64,000 nt of DNA. Origin: Rhizobium sp. Q54. Lineage in GTDB: Bacteria; Pseudomonadota; Alphaproteobacteria; Rhizobiales; Xanthobacteraceae. The stretch covers positions 1-64,000 of the forward strand of contig CAMDSH010000013.1 in assembly GCA_945907045.1 (NCBI GenBank), read 5' to 3'. Numbering within the stretch: position 1 is the stretch's first letter; every line of letters begins with the position of its first letter. Positions 31,292-43,482 of the stretch are shown piece by piece. Position numbers and translations under genes: made by a program. The notes under the pieces were generated by a model, which did not search any database, was not told the DNA's origin, and saw only the letters and a list, made by a program, of their open reading frames with translations.

Positions 31292-32215
31292 ATGGCTGAA
31301 ATTACCGCAGCGATGGTGAAGGAACTGCGCGAGACGACCGGCGCAGGCATGATGGATTGCAAGGCCGCGCTCACCGAAACCAAAGGTGACATGCAGGCCG
31401 CCATCGATTGGTTGCGCAAAAAAGGTCTCTCGAAAGCCGCCAAGAAAGCCGGCCGCGTCGCCGCTGAAGGTTTGATCGGCGTCTCGGTGAAGGGAAACAA
31501 GGGCGTTGTCGCCGAGGTCAATTCCGAAACCGATTTCGTTGCTCGCAACGACCTGTTCCAGGGCCTGGTGAAGATGATCGCCGACGTCGCGTTGTCGAAC
31601 GGCACCGACATCGAGAAGATCAAGGCCGTGAAGGTCGGCTCCATCACCATCGCGGAAGCCATCGCCGATACCATCGCCAAGATTGGCGAGAACATGACGC
31701 TGCGCAGAGCTGCCGCGCTCTCGGTGAGCCAGGGCGTGGTCGCGAGCTACGTGCACAACTCGGTGACGGACGGCCTCGGCAAGATCGGCGTCATCGTCGG
31801 GCTTGAATCCACCGGCAAGGCGGACGAACTGGTGCCGCTCGGGCGTCTCATTGCGATGCATGTCGCCGCGGCCAATCCGCAGGCGCTCGATTCAGCCAGT
31901 CTCGATCCCGCCATCGTGGCGCGCGAGAAGGATGTACTCGCCGACAAGTACAAGGCGCAGGGCAAGCCCGCCAACGTCATCGACAAGATTGTCGAGTCCG
32001 GGTTGAAGACCTACTACAAGGAAGTCTGCCTCATTGAGCAGGCTTACATCCACGATCCGGCCAAGAGCGTGGCGCAGGCCATGAAGGAAGCCGAAGGCAA
32101 AGTCGGCGGGCCGATCAAGATTACCGGTTTCGTTCGTTACGCGCTGGGCGAAGGAATTGAGAAGCAGGAATCCGATTTTGCCGCCGAGGTTGCGGCTGCC
32201 GCCGGTCAAAGTTAA
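31292..32215 (+). CDS. tsf: elongation factor Ts
   Basis: [28 protein letters not shown]. Confidence 0.98.
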   Translation: MAEITAAMVKELRETTGAGMMDCKAALTETKGDMQAAIDWLRKKGLSKAAKKAGRVAAEGLIGVSVKGNKGVVAEVNSETDFVARNDLFQGLVKMIADVALSNGTDIEKIKAVKVGSITIAEAIADTIAKIGENMTLRRAAALSVSQGVVASYVHNSVTDGLGKIGVIVGLESTGKADELVPLGRLIAMHVAAANPQALDSASLDPAIVAREKDVLADKYKAQGKPANVIDKIVESGLKTYYKEVCLIEQAYIHDPAKSVAQAMKEAEGKVGGPIKITGFVRYALGEGIEKQESDFAAEVAAAAGQS

Positions 32216-32269
32216 CGGGCTGCAGCTTAATCTTTCTGGCGGCCGCGATCCGGACGGAGGATCGCAAGC

Positions 32270-32986
32270 ATGAGTGACCCGATCTATCGACGCGTCATCG
32301 TGAAATTGTCCGGCGAGTCTCTCGCCGCTCCCGAAGGTTTTGGCATTCATCAACCGGTGATCGACCGCATCGCCGCCGATCTTGTGGCTGCGGCTGCGCT
32401 CGGCGTCGAGCTTGGCGTCGTCGTCGGCGGCGGCAATATTTTCCGCGGCGTCGAAGTGTCGGAGCGCGGCGTGTCGCGCCCCGTCGGCGATTCCATGGGA
32501 ATGCTGGCCACCGTGATGAACGGCCTCGTGCTGGAAGCCGCCATCGAACGCCACGGCAAGGCCGCGCGTGTATTATCCGCGCTGGAAATGCCGGCGGTGT
32601 GCGAAAGCTTCACCCGCGCGCGCGCGCTCAAGCATCTTGCCGCGGGCCGCATCGTGGTGCTGGCGGCCGGAACCGGAAATCCATTCTTCACCACCGACAC
32701 CACCGCTGTGCTGCGCGCTTCCGAATTGGGCGCCGCCGCCGTGCTCAAGGCCACCAATGTCGATGGGGTCTATAGCGCCGACCCGAAGAAAGACCCGAAG
32801 GCCAAACGCTACGACCGGCTCACCCACCAGGAAGCCATCGAGCGCGACCTGAAGGTGATGGATTCCAGCGCGTTCGCCCTTGCGAGGGAAAACCGTATGC
32901 CTATCATCGTGTTTTCGGTCCGCGAAAAAGGCGCGATCGAAGCCGTGTTGCGCGGGAAAGGACACGCAACCATCGTCGAAGCATGA
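32270..32986 (+). CDS. pyrH: UMP kinase
   Basis: [22 protein letters not shown]. Confidence 0.97.
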   Translation: MSDPIYRRVIVKLSGESLAAPEGFGIHQPVIDRIAADLVAAAALGVELGVVVGGGNIFRGVEVSERGVSRPVGDSMGMLATVMNGLVLEAAIERHGKAARVLSALEMPAVCESFTRARALKHLAAGRIVVLAAGTGNPFFTTDTTAVLRASELGAAAVLKATNVDGVYSADPKKDPKAKRYDRLTHQEAIERDLKVMDSSAFALARENRMPIIVFSVREKGAIEAVLRGKGHATIVEA

Positions 32987-33013
32987 TCTGACAAGTTGTT
33001 TCCGGGGGAGCGC

Positions 33014-33577
33014 ATGGCAGCCGCAACGCACGACATCAATGATCTCAAACGACGCATGCAGGGCGCCATGACCGCGCTCAAGACCGAGCTATCGGGCCTT
33101 CGCACGGGGCGCGCCTCGGCGCATATGCTCGATCCGGTGATGGTTGAAGCCTACGGCGGGACGATGCCGCTTAATCAGTGCGCCAGCGTCACCATCCCGG
33201 AGCCGCGTCTCATCAGCGTCAACGTCTGGGACAAATCGCTTGTCCATGCGGTGGAAAAAGCCATCGTCAATTCCAATCTCGGGCTTTCGCCCGCCACCGA
33301 AGGCCAGACGCTGCGCTTGCGGATTCCCGAACTCAACGAGGACCGGCGCAAGGAACTCGTGAAGCTCGGCCACAAATACGCGGAAACCGCGCGCGTCGCC
33401 GTGCGTCACATCCGCCGCGACGGCATGGACGTGGTGAAGAAGCTGGAGAAGGATCACACCATCAGCAAGGACGATCACGACCGCTTCACCGCCGATATTC
33501 AAAAAGCGACCGATCAGGCCATTTCCGAAATCGATCAAACGCTCTCGGCCAAAGAAAGGGAGATCCTCACCGTTTGA
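33014..33577 (+). CDS. frr: ribosome recycling factor
   Basis: [24 protein letters not shown] at 33014 within ORF 32996-33577. Confidence 0.96.
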   Translation: MAAATHDINDLKRRMQGAMTALKTELSGLRTGRASAHMLDPVMVEAYGGTMPLNQCASVTIPEPRLISVNVWDKSLVHAVEKAIVNSNLGLSPATEGQTLRLRIPELNEDRRKELVKLGHKYAETARVAVRHIRRDGMDVVKKLEKDHTISKDDHDRFTADIQKATDQAISEIDQTLSAKEREILTV

Positions 33578-33578
33578 G

Positions 33579-34328
33579 GTGGATCGCATGTCCGAGCCCG
33601 AGGTGCCGAATTTAGACGCGCCGCGCCACGTCGCCATCATCATGGACGGCAATGGGCGCTGGGCGGCTGCGCGCGGTTTGCCTCGCGCGGAAGGGCACCG
33701 GCGCGGGGTCGAGGCGCTGCGGCGCACGGTGCGGGCGGCGGGCGAACTCGGCGTTCGTTATCTCACCATCTTTTCCTTCAGCGCGGAAAACTGGTCGCGG
33801 CCGGCGGCGGAAATCAGTGAGTTGATGGGGCTGCTGCGGCGCTTCATCCGCCACGATCTCGCGGAGCTACATGGCAACAACGTTCGCGTCCGCGTCATTG
33901 GTGAGCGCGAAAGCCTCGATCCGGAAATCCGCAAATTGATTACCGAGGCTGAAGAACTCACCAAAGCCAATAACGGGCTCACGCTGGTGATCGCGTTCAA
34001 CTACGGCTCGCGGCAGGAAATCGCCCGCGCCGCGCAACGCATGGCCGCCGAAGCTGTGGCAGGCCGGCTTCAAGCGAGCGATGTGTCGGCGGAAAAGCTG
34101 GCGAGCTTTCTCGACGCGCCAGATGTTCCTGATCCCGATCTGATTATTCGCACCAGCGGCGAACAGCGGTTGTCGAATTTTCTGCTTTGGCAGGCGGCGT
34201 ATAGCGAACTTGTGTTCCTGCCGATCTACTGGCCGGAGTTCGACCGCGCCGCGCTGGAAAACGCGATACTGGAATTTCACCGGCGCGAGCGCCGGTTTGG
34301 CGGGCTGGTCGCTCGGACCGGGTCCTGA
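33579..34328 (+). CDS. uppS: (di)trans,polycis-undecaprenyl-diphosphate synthase (start possibly 33588)
   Basis: [41 protein letters not shown]. Confidence 0.97.
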   Translation: MDRMSEPEVPNLDAPRHVAIIMDGNGRWAAARGLPRAEGHRRGVEALRRTVRAAGELGVRYLTIFSFSAENWSRPAAEISELMGLLRRFIRHDLAELHGNNVRVRVIGERESLDPEIRKLITEAEELTKANNGLTLVIAFNYGSRQEIARAAQRMAAEAVAGRLQASDVSAEKLASFLDAPDVPDPDLIIRTSGEQRLSNFLLWQAAYSELVFLPIYWPEFDRAALENAILEFHRRERRFGGLVARTGS

Positions 34329-34333
34329 GCCAC

Positions 34334-35185
34334 GTGTCCGTTGCCCCCGCGTCTCCGCCGAAAAACAATCTCGCCCTTCGCGTTGCATCGGCTCTCGTGC
34401 TGGCCCCGCTCGCCGTCGCGGCGGCGTATTTCGGCGGCTGGCTGTTCGCGGCGTTCTGGGGCATCGCGGCGCTGGCGATTTTGTGGGAATGGATCGGGTT
34501 GGTGATCGGGCCAAACAGCCTTGGCTCCAGCAGCCGGCTGATCTTTTACGTCGGCGCGGTCGCCATCGCGGCCGCCATCGTCATCATCGAGCGCGGGCGG
34601 CCCGATGCAGCAATACTGATAATCGCTCTCGGTGCGATTGCTTGCGCCATTTTCGCTCCCGCAGCGCGCCGCTTCTGGGTGAGTGGTGGCGTCTTGTATG
34701 CGGGCGCCGTGCTGGCCGCGCCGGTCGTCATCCGGTTCGATGCGGAATTCGGTTTTGCCGCGCTTGTATTTCTGTTTCTCGTCGTGTGGGGAACCGACGT
34801 GTTCGGTTATTTCGGCGGTCGCACGATCGGCGGCCCCAAGCTTGCGCCGTCCATGAGCCCAAAAAAAACCTGGTCGGGCGCCATCGCGGGAACTTTTGGC
34901 GCAATTATCGTCGGTGTGCTCGTCGCGAAATACGCGGGAGTTGCGAATCTTGTGCCGGTCGCCATCGTTGCCTTTGTTTTGTCGGCCGCGGCGCAGGCGG
35001 GGGATTTGTTCGAGTCGTGGGTGAAACGGCAATTCGGCGCCAAGGATTCCGGCAATCTCATTCCCGGACATGGCGGCGTAATGGACCGTCTCGATGGGTT
35101 CCTCACCGCGACGGTTGTCGGCGCATTGATCGGATTTACCCGAGGCGGGCTGGAAGCCTCCGGCGGCGGACTGATGCTATGGTGA
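34334..35185 (+). CDS. cdsA: phosphatidate cytidylyltransferase
   Basis: Polytopic, [13 protein letters not shown] and [11 protein letters not shown] motif. Confidence 0.93.
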   Translation: MSVAPASPPKNNLALRVASALVLAPLAVAAAYFGGWLFAAFWGIAALAILWEWIGLVIGPNSLGSSSRLIFYVGAVAIAAAIVIIERGRPDAAILIIALGAIACAIFAPAARRFWVSGGVLYAGAVLAAPVVIRFDAEFGFAALVFLFLVVWGTDVFGYFGGRTIGGPKLAPSMSPKKTWSGAIAGTFGAIIVGVLVAKYAGVANLVPVAIVAFVLSAAAQAGDLFESWVKRQFGAKDSGNLIPGHGGVMDRLDGFLTATVVGALIGFTRGGLEASGGGLMLW

Positions 35186-35189
35186 GGCA

Positions 35190-36431
35190 ATGACACCAAG
35201 CCTGTCAGCATCAGCTCAGCTCGCGCGCTCAAAGCCCGTGGCCTCACCGGCGGAGCGCACGGTGACGATCCTTGGCGCCACCGGTTCCATCGGCGCCAGC
35301 ACCATCGATCTGCTCAAGCGCGAACGTTCACGCTATCGCGTCGTCTCGCTCACCGCGCGCGGCAATGCGGCGGCGCTGGCTAAACTGGCGCGCGAACTGG
35401 ACGCGAGTTTTGCTGTCATCGCCGACCAAAGCGCTTATGGCGAACTTAAAGACGCGCTCGCAGGCTCCGGCATCGAAGCTGCTACCGGCGACGATGCGCT
35501 GGTTGAAGCCGCGGAGCGTCCCGCCGAATGGGTGATGGCGGCAATCAGCGGATCGGTCGGATTGAAACCGACGCTCGCGGCCATCGAGCGCGGCGCGACC
35601 ATCGCCATTGCCAACAAGGAATGTCTGGTGTGCGCGGGTGCGCTGTTCATGCGCCGCGCTGCTGCTGCGGGCGCAACCATTTTGCCGGTCGACAGCGAAC
35701 ACAACGCGGTGTTCCAGGCGTTGAGCGCGGGCCGCCGCGAGGATGTCAGCCGCGTGATCCTCACAGCGTCGGGCGGCCCGTTCCGCACCTGGACGCGCGA
35801 AGCCATCGATGCGGCGACGCCTGAGCAAGCGCTGCGGCATCCGAACTGGTCGATGGGTCCGAAAATAACAATCGATTCCGCGACGCTGATGAACAAGGGC
35901 CTCGAATTGATCGAGGCGCATCATCTGTTCGCGCTCAAGAGCAGCGAGATCGATGTGCTGGTGCATCCGCAATCGGTCGTGCACGGCATGGTGGAATTTC
36001 GCGATGGGTCGGTGGTCGCGCAGCTTGGCGCACCCGACATGCGCATCCCGATCGCGCATTGCCTCGCCTGGCCGCAACGCATTGCCGGTCCGGCGCCCCG
36101 GCTCGATCTGGCGCGTATCGGCACGCTCACCTTCGAGGAACCCGATCTGGCCCGTTTCCCCGCTCTGGGGCTGGCGCGGGCGGCAATGGAAGCGGGCGGG
36201 GCGGCGCCGACCGTCCTGAATGCCGCCGATGAGGTCGCTGTGGCAGAGTTTATCGCTGGCCGCATTGGGTTTTCGGGCATTGTGGCGCTGGTCGAGGCGA
36301 CACTTGAAGCAGCTTCAAAGCGCGGGCTGATGGGCGAGCCGGCGAACCTGGACGCGGCCTTGGCCGTTGACCATGTTTCGAGATCGTTAGCCTTGGACCT
36401 CTTGCCCGAAATTGCCGCAAAGGCATCCTAG
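35190..36431 (+). CDS. dxr: 1-deoxy-D-xylulose-5-phosphate reductoisomerase
   Basis: [37 protein letters not shown]. Confidence 0.97.
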   Translation: MTPSLSASAQLARSKPVASPAERTVTILGATGSIGASTIDLLKRERSRYRVVSLTARGNAAALAKLARELDASFAVIADQSAYGELKDALAGSGIEAATGDDALVEAAERPAEWVMAAISGSVGLKPTLAAIERGATIAIANKECLVCAGALFMRRAAAAGATILPVDSEHNAVFQALSAGRREDVSRVILTASGGPFRTWTREAIDAATPEQALRHPNWSMGPKITIDSATLMNKGLELIEAHHLFALKSSEIDVLVHPQSVVHGMVEFRDGSVVAQLGAPDMRIPIAHCLAWPQRIAGPAPRLDLARIGTLTFEEPDLARFPALGLARAAMEAGGAAPTVLNAADEVAVAEFIAGRIGFSGIVALVEATLEAASKRGLMGEPANLDAALAVDHVSRSLALDLLPEIAAKAS

Positions 36432-36481
36432 AGGGTCGGGGTAGCGGACAGGCGCCGGCGGACGGCGGCACAAGGGGTAGC

Positions 36482-37633
36482 ATGAGTTTTGACATCATGG
36501 GGGGGCTTAGCGCCTTCGGCGGCGGCATTATCGGCTATGTGGTGCCGTTTCTGTTCGTCCTGACGATCGTCGTATTTTTCCACGAGCTCGGCCATTTTCT
36601 GGTCGCGCGCTGGTGCGGCATCAAGGTGCTGGTGTTCTCCATCGGCTTCGGTCCGGAACTCGCCGGCTTCAACGACCGTCACGGCACGCGCTGGAAACTC
36701 GCTGCGATCCCGCTCGGCGGCTATGTGAAGTTCTTCGGCGACGAAGATGCCGCCAGCGCGCCCGACCAGAAAACCATCGAGAACATGAGCGCGGCTGAAA
36801 AGAAGCACAGCTTCTTCCATCAACCGGTCGGTTCGCGCGCAGCGGTCGTTGCCGCCGGTCCGATCGCGAATTTTATCTTGGCGATTGTGATTTTCGCCGG
36901 AATTTTTATGGTCTACGGCAAGCAGAGCACGAGCGCGCGCGTCGACACCATCGCGGCCGATAGCGCCGCCGCAGCAGCGGGATTCAAGCCGGGCGATCTG
37001 GTCGTCGCTATCGATGGCCGCAAGGTCGAGAGCTTCTCTGACATGCAGCGCATCGTCAGCATCAACGCCGGACAAAGCATCGCGGTGGAAATCGATCGCG
37101 GCGGCGTGCGGCAGACGCTCAAGGCCGTTCCGGCGCTGAAAGAAATCAAGGACAGCTTCGGCAACGTGCATCGCCTCGGCGTGCTCGGCATAAGCCGCTC
37201 GATGGCGCCTGACGACATCAAGAACACGCCCGTCGGCCCCGTCTCGGCAGTCGTCATGGGTGCTGAGGAGACCTGGTTCGTGATCGACCGCACGATGTCC
37301 TACATCGCGGGCATTTTCGCGGGCCGGGAATCCGCCGACCAGCTCGGCGGGCCGATCCGCATAGCCCAGGTGTCGGGGCAGGTGGCTACCGCCGGGTTCG
37401 TTGCACTGCTCCATTTGGCGGCAGTGCTGTCGGTGTCGATCGGCTTGCTGAACCTATTTCCGATCCCGCTGCTCGATGGCGGTCACCTTTTGTTCTATTC
37501 CATCGAGGCACTTCGCGGCCGTCCGCTCTCGGAACGGGCCCAGGAAGTGGGCTTCCGCATAGGGCTCGCGATCGTCGTCATGTTGATGATTTTTGCAACC
37601 TTTAATGACATCCTGCATCTGGCAACATCGTAA
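36482..37633 (+). CDS. rseP: RIP metalloprotease RseP
   Basis: FFHELGHFLVARWCGI, PDZ domain, NLFPIPLLDGGHLLFY. Confidence 0.96.
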   Translation: MSFDIMGGLSAFGGGIIGYVVPFLFVLTIVVFFHELGHFLVARWCGIKVLVFSIGFGPELAGFNDRHGTRWKLAAIPLGGYVKFFGDEDAASAPDQKTIENMSAAEKKHSFFHQPVGSRAAVVAAGPIANFILAIVIFAGIFMVYGKQSTSARVDTIAADSAAAAAGFKPGDLVVAIDGRKVESFSDMQRIVSINAGQSIAVEIDRGGVRQTLKAVPALKEIKDSFGNVHRLGVLGISRSMAPDDIKNTPVGPVSAVVMGAEETWFVIDRTMSYIAGIFAGRESADQLGGPIRIAQVSGQVATAGFVALLHLAAVLSVSIGLLNLFPIPLLDGGHLLFYSIEALRGRPLSERAQEVGFRIGLAIVVMLMIFATFNDILHLATS

Positions 37634-37789
37634 ACGTGGCCAATGGGCAACTTTTTGCGGGGAAAGGCGAATTTGCCCTGGATGATAGGTTTGCACTGCG
37701 TATAAAACGCTGTACAAACTGGCCATAATTGTTGCCAAGAATCCGGCGAAACCGTCATCGGGGGCGGCCGCAAGGATCGAAAGGTCGCG

Positions 37790-40228
37790 TTGCGAATGGG
37801 ACTGTGTGTGCGGGTGGTTCGGGGACTGGTTCTCGCCAGTATTATCCTCGGCGGCATTTTTGTCGGTACTGCAGTCCTGAGTGTGGGCGCGGCTAATATT
37901 GCGGCAGCGCAAAACGCAACCTCGATCGTTGTCGAAGGCAACCGCCGGGTCGAAGCCGAAACCGTCCGTTCCTATTTCCGGCTTGGCGCGGGCGAGAAGC
38001 TCGACGCCTTCAAAATCGACGAAGCCCTCAAAGCCCTCTACGCCACCGGCCTGTTCCAGGACGTGCGCATTAGCAATTCCGGCCCGCGTCTGGTGGTCAC
38101 CGTGGTCGAGAACCCGGTCATCAACCGCGTCGTTTTCGAAGGCAACAAAAAGAGCAAGGACGAGCAGCTTTCCGCCGAAGTGCAATCGAAGCCGCGCGGG
38201 ACGCTGTCGCGTCCGGCGGTGCAGGCCGACGTGCAGCGCATCATTGAAATCTATCGCCGCAACGGCCGGTTCGACGTTCGCGTCGAGCCGAAGATCATCG
38301 ATCTGCCGAACAACCGCGTCGATCTCGTTTTCGAAATCACCGAAGGCGAAAAGACCGGCGTGAAGTCGATCGAGTTCGTCGGCAACAACAGCTATTCCTC
38401 CGGCCGCTTGCGCAACGTCGTCAAGACGTCCGAGAGCAACTGGCTGAGCTTCCTGCAGACCACCGATATTTACGACGCCGACCGGATCGAAGCCGACCGC
38501 GACCTGCTGCGCCGGTTCTATCTCAAGCACGGCTTTGCCGATGTGCGGATCACCTCCGCGGTCGGTGAGTACGATCCCGCCAAGAAGGGCTTCATCGTCA
38601 CCTTCACGATCGAGGAAGGCGGCCAGTATCGCATCGGCTCGGTCGATGTGGTGTCGAACGTCGCTGCGGTCGAACCGGAACTGTTGCGCCCCAAGGTGAC
38701 CTTGCGCGCCGGCAGCACGTACAACGCCGAAGCGGTCGAGAAGTCGGTCGAGAATATGACCATCGAGGCGTCCAAGCGCGGATTTGCCTTCGCGACGGTG
38801 CGCCCGCGCGGCGACCGTAATTTCGAGACCAAGACCATCAATCTGGTTTTCGTGATCGAAGCCGGCCCGCGCGCTTACATCGAGCGCATCAATATTCGCG
38901 GCAACTCGCGCACGCGCGACTACGTGATCCGGCGCGAGTTCGATATCGGCGAAGGCGACGCTTACAACCGCGCGCTTATCGACCGTGCTGAGCGGCGGCT
39001 GAAAAATCTGAACTACTTCAAGACGGTGAAGATCACCAACGAGCCGGGCTCGGCGCCTGACCGTCTGGTCGTGAACGTCGATGTCGAAGAATCTTCGACC
39101 GGAGAATTTTCCGTCGCCGGCGGCTTTTCCACCTCCGACGGATTCATGGGCGAGGTCAGTGTGGCCGAGCGCAACCTGCTCGGACGCGGTCAATATGCGA
39201 AGGCCGCGCTCACTTATGGCCAGCGCGCGCGCGGTTTTGAATTGTCTTTCGCCGAACCATATTTCCTCGGCTACCGGATGGTCGGCGGCGTCGATCTGTT
39301 CATCAAGCAGACGATTGCATCGAGCTACGTGTCATATGACACTAAGACGATCGGCACCAATCTGCGCGTCGGATTTGGATTGACCGAGGAGTTGTCGTTA
39401 CAGCCGCGCTATTCGATCTACCGCTCGGAAGTCTCGCTGCCGGTGGCGTACAACGATTGTATCTCGTCCACAAATGCTCTGATCAATGGTGGCACGGGTG
39501 TGGTGCCCGGAGATTCGTGCTACGCCAACGGCGAAGCCTCGATGGCGGTTCGCAAAGAACTTGCAAACGGCGCCGTGCTCACCTCGCTGCTTGGCTATAC
39601 GCTGGCCTACAACACCCTCGACAACAACAAGAACCCTTCGGCCGGCACCTACGCCGAGCTGAAGCAGGACTTCGCCGGCATCGGCGGTGACGTGAACTTC
39701 ATCAAGTCGACGTCGGAAATTCGGACCTACTACGAAGTTTTCCCGGATGTCGTCAGCCTGTTGAAGGGGCAAGCCGGTTACATCACCGGTTGGGGCGGAA
39801 AAGATCTTCGCATGCTCGATCATTTTCAGATGGGGCCAAATCTGGTCCGTGGCTTTCAGCCCGCAGGCTTCGGCCCGCGCGATCTGACATCGGGCACGAC
39901 AAACGATTCTCTTGGCGGCTCCATGTTCTGGGGCACGTCGCTCGAATTGCAGACCCCGCTCTACTTCCTGCCGAAGGAAATCGGCATCAAGGTTGCCGCC
40001 TTCGCGGATGCAGGTTCGTTGTGGGGTTACAAAGGCCCGACCACCTGGAACGTCACGGGTGAAACCTTGCAGGTCGGAGACTCCTCGGGGATCCGGTCCT
40101 CCACCGGTGTCGGCCTGATCTGGGAATCGCCTTTCGGGCCGCTTCGTTTCGATCTCGCTTACCCGATCACGAAGCAGCCTTACGACCGCACGCAGATCTT
40201 CCGCTTCGGCGGCGGCACGAGATTCTAA
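37790..40228 (+). CDS. bamA: outer membrane protein assembly factor BamA
   Basis: Five POTRA-like repeats, surface-antigen barrel, C-terminal FRFGGGTRF. Confidence 0.96.
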   Translation: MRMGLCVRVVRGLVLASIILGGIFVGTAVLSVGAANIAAAQNATSIVVEGNRRVEAETVRSYFRLGAGEKLDAFKIDEALKALYATGLFQDVRISNSGPRLVVTVVENPVINRVVFEGNKKSKDEQLSAEVQSKPRGTLSRPAVQADVQRIIEIYRRNGRFDVRVEPKIIDLPNNRVDLVFEITEGEKTGVKSIEFVGNNSYSSGRLRNVVKTSESNWLSFLQTTDIYDADRIEADRDLLRRFYLKHGFADVRITSAVGEYDPAKKGFIVTFTIEEGGQYRIGSVDVVSNVAAVEPELLRPKVTLRAGSTYNAEAVEKSVENMTIEASKRGFAFATVRPRGDRNFETKTINLVFVIEAGPRAYIERINIRGNSRTRDYVIRREFDIGEGDAYNRALIDRAERRLKNLNYFKTVKITNEPGSAPDRLVVNVDVEESSTGEFSVAGGFSTSDGFMGEVSVAERNLLGRGQYAKAALTYGQRARGFELSFAEPYFLGYRMVGGVDLFIKQTIASSYVSYDTKTIGTNLRVGFGLTEELSLQPRYSIYRSEVSLPVAYNDCISSTNALINGGTGVVPGDSCYANGEASMAVRKELANGAVLTSLLGYTLAYNTLDNNKNPSAGTYAELKQDFAGIGGDVNFIKSTSEIRTYYEVFPDVVSLLKGQAGYITGWGGKDLRMLDHFQMGPNLVRGFQPAGFGPRDLTSGTTNDSLGGSMFWGTSLELQTPLYFLPKEIGIKVAAFADAGSLWGYKGPTTWNVTGETLQVGDSSGIRSSTGVGLIWESPFGPLRFDLAYPITKQPYDRTQIFRFGGGTRF

Positions 40229-40262
40229 ATTTGGCCGCGGGTGCGGCCGCGGTGTCATTGGT

Positions 40263-41330
40263 ATGACCGAGCCGCTATTTCTCAGGCATGCGAACGGTCT
40301 CACCATTGGCGAGATCGCCGCGCTCACGGGAGCCGAGCCGCTGAACGGCGCCCGGCTCGAACAGCGCATCAACGATATCGCGCCGCTTGATCGCGCCGGC
40401 CCGTCCGACATCGGCTTTCTCGACAACGCCAATTACGCCGATCAGCTCAAGTCCACGCACGCGGGCGCGTGCTTTGTCGCGCAGAGGTTCGAGAAAGAGG
40501 TGCCGGCCGGCACCGCCGTGTTGCGCGCGCGCGAGCCTTATAAGGCATTTGTCACGGTCGGGCGCGCTCTGTTCCCTCACGCGTTGCGTCCATCCTCGAT
40601 GTTCGATGCGCAAGGGACTGCCACCGGCGCTCTAGTGCATTCCACGGCGCGGCTTGAAGCCGGCGTCACCATCGATCCGGGCGCGGTGGTCGGCCCGCGC
40701 GCCGAGATTGGCTCCGGCAGTGTGATTGGCGCGACCGCCGTGATCGGGCCGGACGTGCGCATCGGCCGCGATTGCGCGATCGGTTCGGGCACTGTGATCA
40801 CGAATACGCTTGTTGGCGACCGCGTCATCATTCACCCCGGCTGCCACATCGGCCAGGACGGATTCGGCTATGTGATGGGCGCAAACGGGCACCAGAAGGT
40901 TCCGCAGATCGGGCGCGTGATCATTCAAGACGACGTGGAAATCGGCGCCGGAACGGCGGTCGACCGGGGCGCCAACCGCGATACGGTCATCGGAGAAGGC
41001 ACCAAGATCGACAACCACGTTCAGGTTGGTCACAATGTCAGCATCGGCCGGCATTGCGTGCTGGTGGCTCAAACCGGCATTTCAGGCAGCGCGACGCTGA
41101 AAGATTTCGTGTTGCTGGCCGCGCGGGTTGGCGTCAACAATCATGTTACCATCGGGGAGGGAGCCCAGATAGCGGCTGTCAGCGGGGTGCATGGCGATGT
41201 TCCACCCGGCGAGCGCTGGGGCGGGACACCGGCAAAGCCGGTCAAGCAATGGTTCCGCGAGATGAAGATTCTGAGCCGCCTTTCGCGATTGGAAGACAAG
41301 GCGAATATCGCCGGCGAAGGCAGCAAGTAG
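40263..41330 (+). CDS. lpxD: UDP-3-O-acylglucosamine N-acyltransferase
   Basis: Left-handed hexapeptide repeats, QDGFGYV, operon context. Confidence 0.96.
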   Translation: MTEPLFLRHANGLTIGEIAALTGAEPLNGARLEQRINDIAPLDRAGPSDIGFLDNANYADQLKSTHAGACFVAQRFEKEVPAGTAVLRAREPYKAFVTVGRALFPHALRPSSMFDAQGTATGALVHSTARLEAGVTIDPGAVVGPRAEIGSGSVIGATAVIGPDVRIGRDCAIGSGTVITNTLVGDRVIIHPGCHIGQDGFGYVMGANGHQKVPQIGRVIIQDDVEIGAGTAVDRGANRDTVIGEGTKIDNHVQVGHNVSIGRHCVLVAQTGISGSATLKDFVLLAARVGVNNHVTIGEGAQIAAVSGVHGDVPPGERWGGTPAKPVKQWFREMKILSRLSRLEDKANIAGEGSK

Positions 41331-41345
41331 AAACAGGATTGGGCG

Positions 41346-41804
41346 ATGGACGACACGACCACATTGCAAAGCGCCGACATTGCCGCAATTTTGAAGGCTT
41401 TGCCGCATCGCTATCCGTTCCTTATGGTGGACCGCGTCATTGGCATTCGCGGCAGCGACTACGCCATCGGCATCAAGAACGTGACCTTCAACGAGCCGCA
41501 GTTTCAGGGCCATTTTCCCGGCAATCCGGTTTTTCCCGGCGTTCTGATGATCGAAGGAATGGCGCAGACCGCCGGCGTCATCTGCATCCTGTCGCTGAAC
41601 ACGGCAGACAAGCCGAAATCGGTTTTTTTCCTCACCATCGACAAGGCCAAGTTTCGCAAGCCGGTGGTGCCGGGCGATACCATTGAATATCACATGAGCA
41701 AGATCACCCGCCGCAAGTCGATGTGGTGGTTCCGCGGTGAGGCGAAGGTGGCGGGTGAAATCGTCGCCGAAGCCGAGGTCGGCGCGATGATCTCGGACGC
41801 ATGA
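41346..41804 (+). CDS. fabZ: 3-hydroxyacyl-ACP dehydratase FabZ
   Basis: [33 protein letters not shown]. Confidence 0.97.
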   Translation: MDDTTTLQSADIAAILKALPHRYPFLMVDRVIGIRGSDYAIGIKNVTFNEPQFQGHFPGNPVFPGVLMIEGMAQTAGVICILSLNTADKPKSVFFLTIDKAKFRKPVVPGDTIEYHMSKITRRKSMWWFRGEAKVAGEIVAEAEVGAMISDA

Positions 41805-42622
41805 GTGCAAAAATGACTTCTATCGATCCGACCGCGCGGATCGAAACAGGAGCGGTGATCGGGCGGGATGTTTCGATCGGGCCCTATTGCACGATTGGCG
41901 CGAACGTCATGCTTGGCGAAGGCTGCCGCCTCGTATCGCATGTCAGCATCGCCGGACACACCACCATCGGCCCGCGCACAGTCATCTATCCGTTTGCCTC
42001 GCTCGGTACGCCGCCGCAATCGGTGAAATACCGCGGCGGCCCGACCCGCCTTCTTGTCGGAGCTGATTGCGACATCCGCGAGAGTGTCACGATGAACGCC
42101 GGCACCGAGGACGACGGTGGCGTGACGCAGGTCGGCGACCGTTGTTTCTTCATGGTCGGCTCGCACGTGGCGCACGATTGCAAAGTCGGCAACGAGGTGA
42201 CGTTTGCCAACAATGCCTCGCTCGCCGGCCACGTCACGGTCGGCGATTTTGTCACGTTCGGCGGTCTTGCCGCTGTGCGCCAGTTCGTGCGTATCGGCGA
42301 AGGCGCGATGATCGTGGGATTGAGCGGCGTGCGCGCCGACGTCATTCCGTGGGGGCTGGTGCAAGGCCCGCTCGCCGATCTTTTCGGACTCAACATCGTC
42401 GGCATGCGGCGGCGCGGCATGAGCAAGGCCGAAATTCACGGCGTGCGCGGCGCCTATCAGGATCTGTTTTTCGGGCCGGGCGTGTTTCGGGAGCGTGTCG
42501 ATCAAGTTGGCGCCAAGCACGCGAGCGATCCGCAAGTGCAGAAAATAATTGCGTTCATCAAAGGCGGCAAACGGCCGCTAACGATGGCGAAGCACCGCGC
42601 CGATAGCGGCGAGAACGCATGA
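41801..42622 (+). CDS. lpxA: UDP-N-acetylglucosamine acyltransferase
   Basis: Hexapeptide repeats, [21 protein letters not shown]. Confidence 0.96.
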   Translation: MSAKMTSIDPTARIETGAVIGRDVSIGPYCTIGANVMLGEGCRLVSHVSIAGHTTIGPRTVIYPFASLGTPPQSVKYRGGPTRLLVGADCDIRESVTMNAGTEDDGGVTQVGDRCFFMVGSHVAHDCKVGNEVTFANNASLAGHVTVGDFVTFGGLAAVRQFVRIGEGAMIVGLSGVRADVIPWGLVQGPLADLFGLNIVGMRRRGMSKAEIHGVRGAYQDLFFGPGVFRERVDQVGAKHASDPQVQKIIAFIKGGKRPLTMAKHRADSGENA

Positions 42623-43482
42623 GTGCCGTCATGGCGCCGGGCGAAGGTCCGCTCGCCATCATCGCCGGCGGCGGCACGCTGCCGTTCGCGGTAGCCGATG
42701 CGGTGAAGGCGCGCGGACGGCGTCCCGTCATGTTCGCGCTGCAAGGCGTCGTCGATCCGGAGAAAGTCAAAGCCTATCCGCATCATTGGGTTAGGTACGG
42801 GCAGACAGGGCGACTTTTACGGCTCGCGCGCGCGGAAGGCTGCCGCGATGCGGTGTGGATTGGCAGCATGGTGCGGCCGCGGTTAAGCCAGGTCCGTTTA
42901 GATTTAGCCTCACTGCTACTGCTGCCGAAGCTGCTGAAAGCTTTTCGCGGCGGCGACGATCATTTGCTGTCGAGTCTGGGAAAAATTTTCGAGGACCAGG
43001 GCTTCCGTCTGCTCGGCGCGCATGAAGTGGCGCCGGAAATTCTGGTGCCGGAAGGCGTGCTCGGCCGCGTCCAGCCGTCGGAACGAGACCATGCCGATAT
43101 CGCCCGCGCGCTCGAACTGCTGCGCGCGATCGGGCCGTTCGATGTTGGGCAGGCGGCGGTTATCGCCGGCAATCATGTATTGGCTGTGGAGGGGGCGGAG
43201 GGCACCGACAATATGCTCGCGCACGTGGCGCAGATGCGCAGCGCGGGCCGCATTCCCTCACCGGCCGGCACCGGCGTGCTGGTGAAGGCGCCGAAGCCGA
43301 AACAGGACCGCCGCTTCGATCTGCCAACTATCGGGCCGCGCACTATCGACGGCATTGCCCGCGCCGGGCTTGCCGGTCTTGCCGTGGCGGCCGGCGCAAC
43401 CATCATCGCCGAGCCGGAGCAGGTCATCGCCGCAGCCGACCGGGAAAAACTTTTTGTCATCGGTGTTCGTGGGGCCGGCTGA
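42619..43482 (+). CDS. lpxI: UDP-2,3-diacylglucosamine diphosphatase LpxI
   Basis: LAIIAGGGTLPFAVADAVKARGR, DLPTIGPRTIDGI. Confidence 0.93.
   Translation: MSAVMAPGEGPLAIIAGGGTLPFAVADAVKARGRRPVMFALQGVVDPEKVKAYPHHWVRYGQTGRLLRLARAEGCRDAVWIGSMVRPRLSQVRLDLASLLLLPKLLKAFRGGDDHLLSSLGKIFEDQGFRLLGAHEVAPEILVPEGVLGRVQPSERDHADIARALELLRAIGPFDVGQAAVIAGNHVLAVEGAEGTDNMLAHVAQMRSAGRIPSPAGTGVLVKAPKPKQDRRFDLPTIGPRTIDGIARAGLAGLAVAAGATIIAEPEQVIAAADREKLFVIGVRGAG

Noticed and set aside
37454-39193. 579-aa minus-strand ORF opposite rseP/bamA
   Set aside because: Overlaps two confident genes; no recognisable domain.
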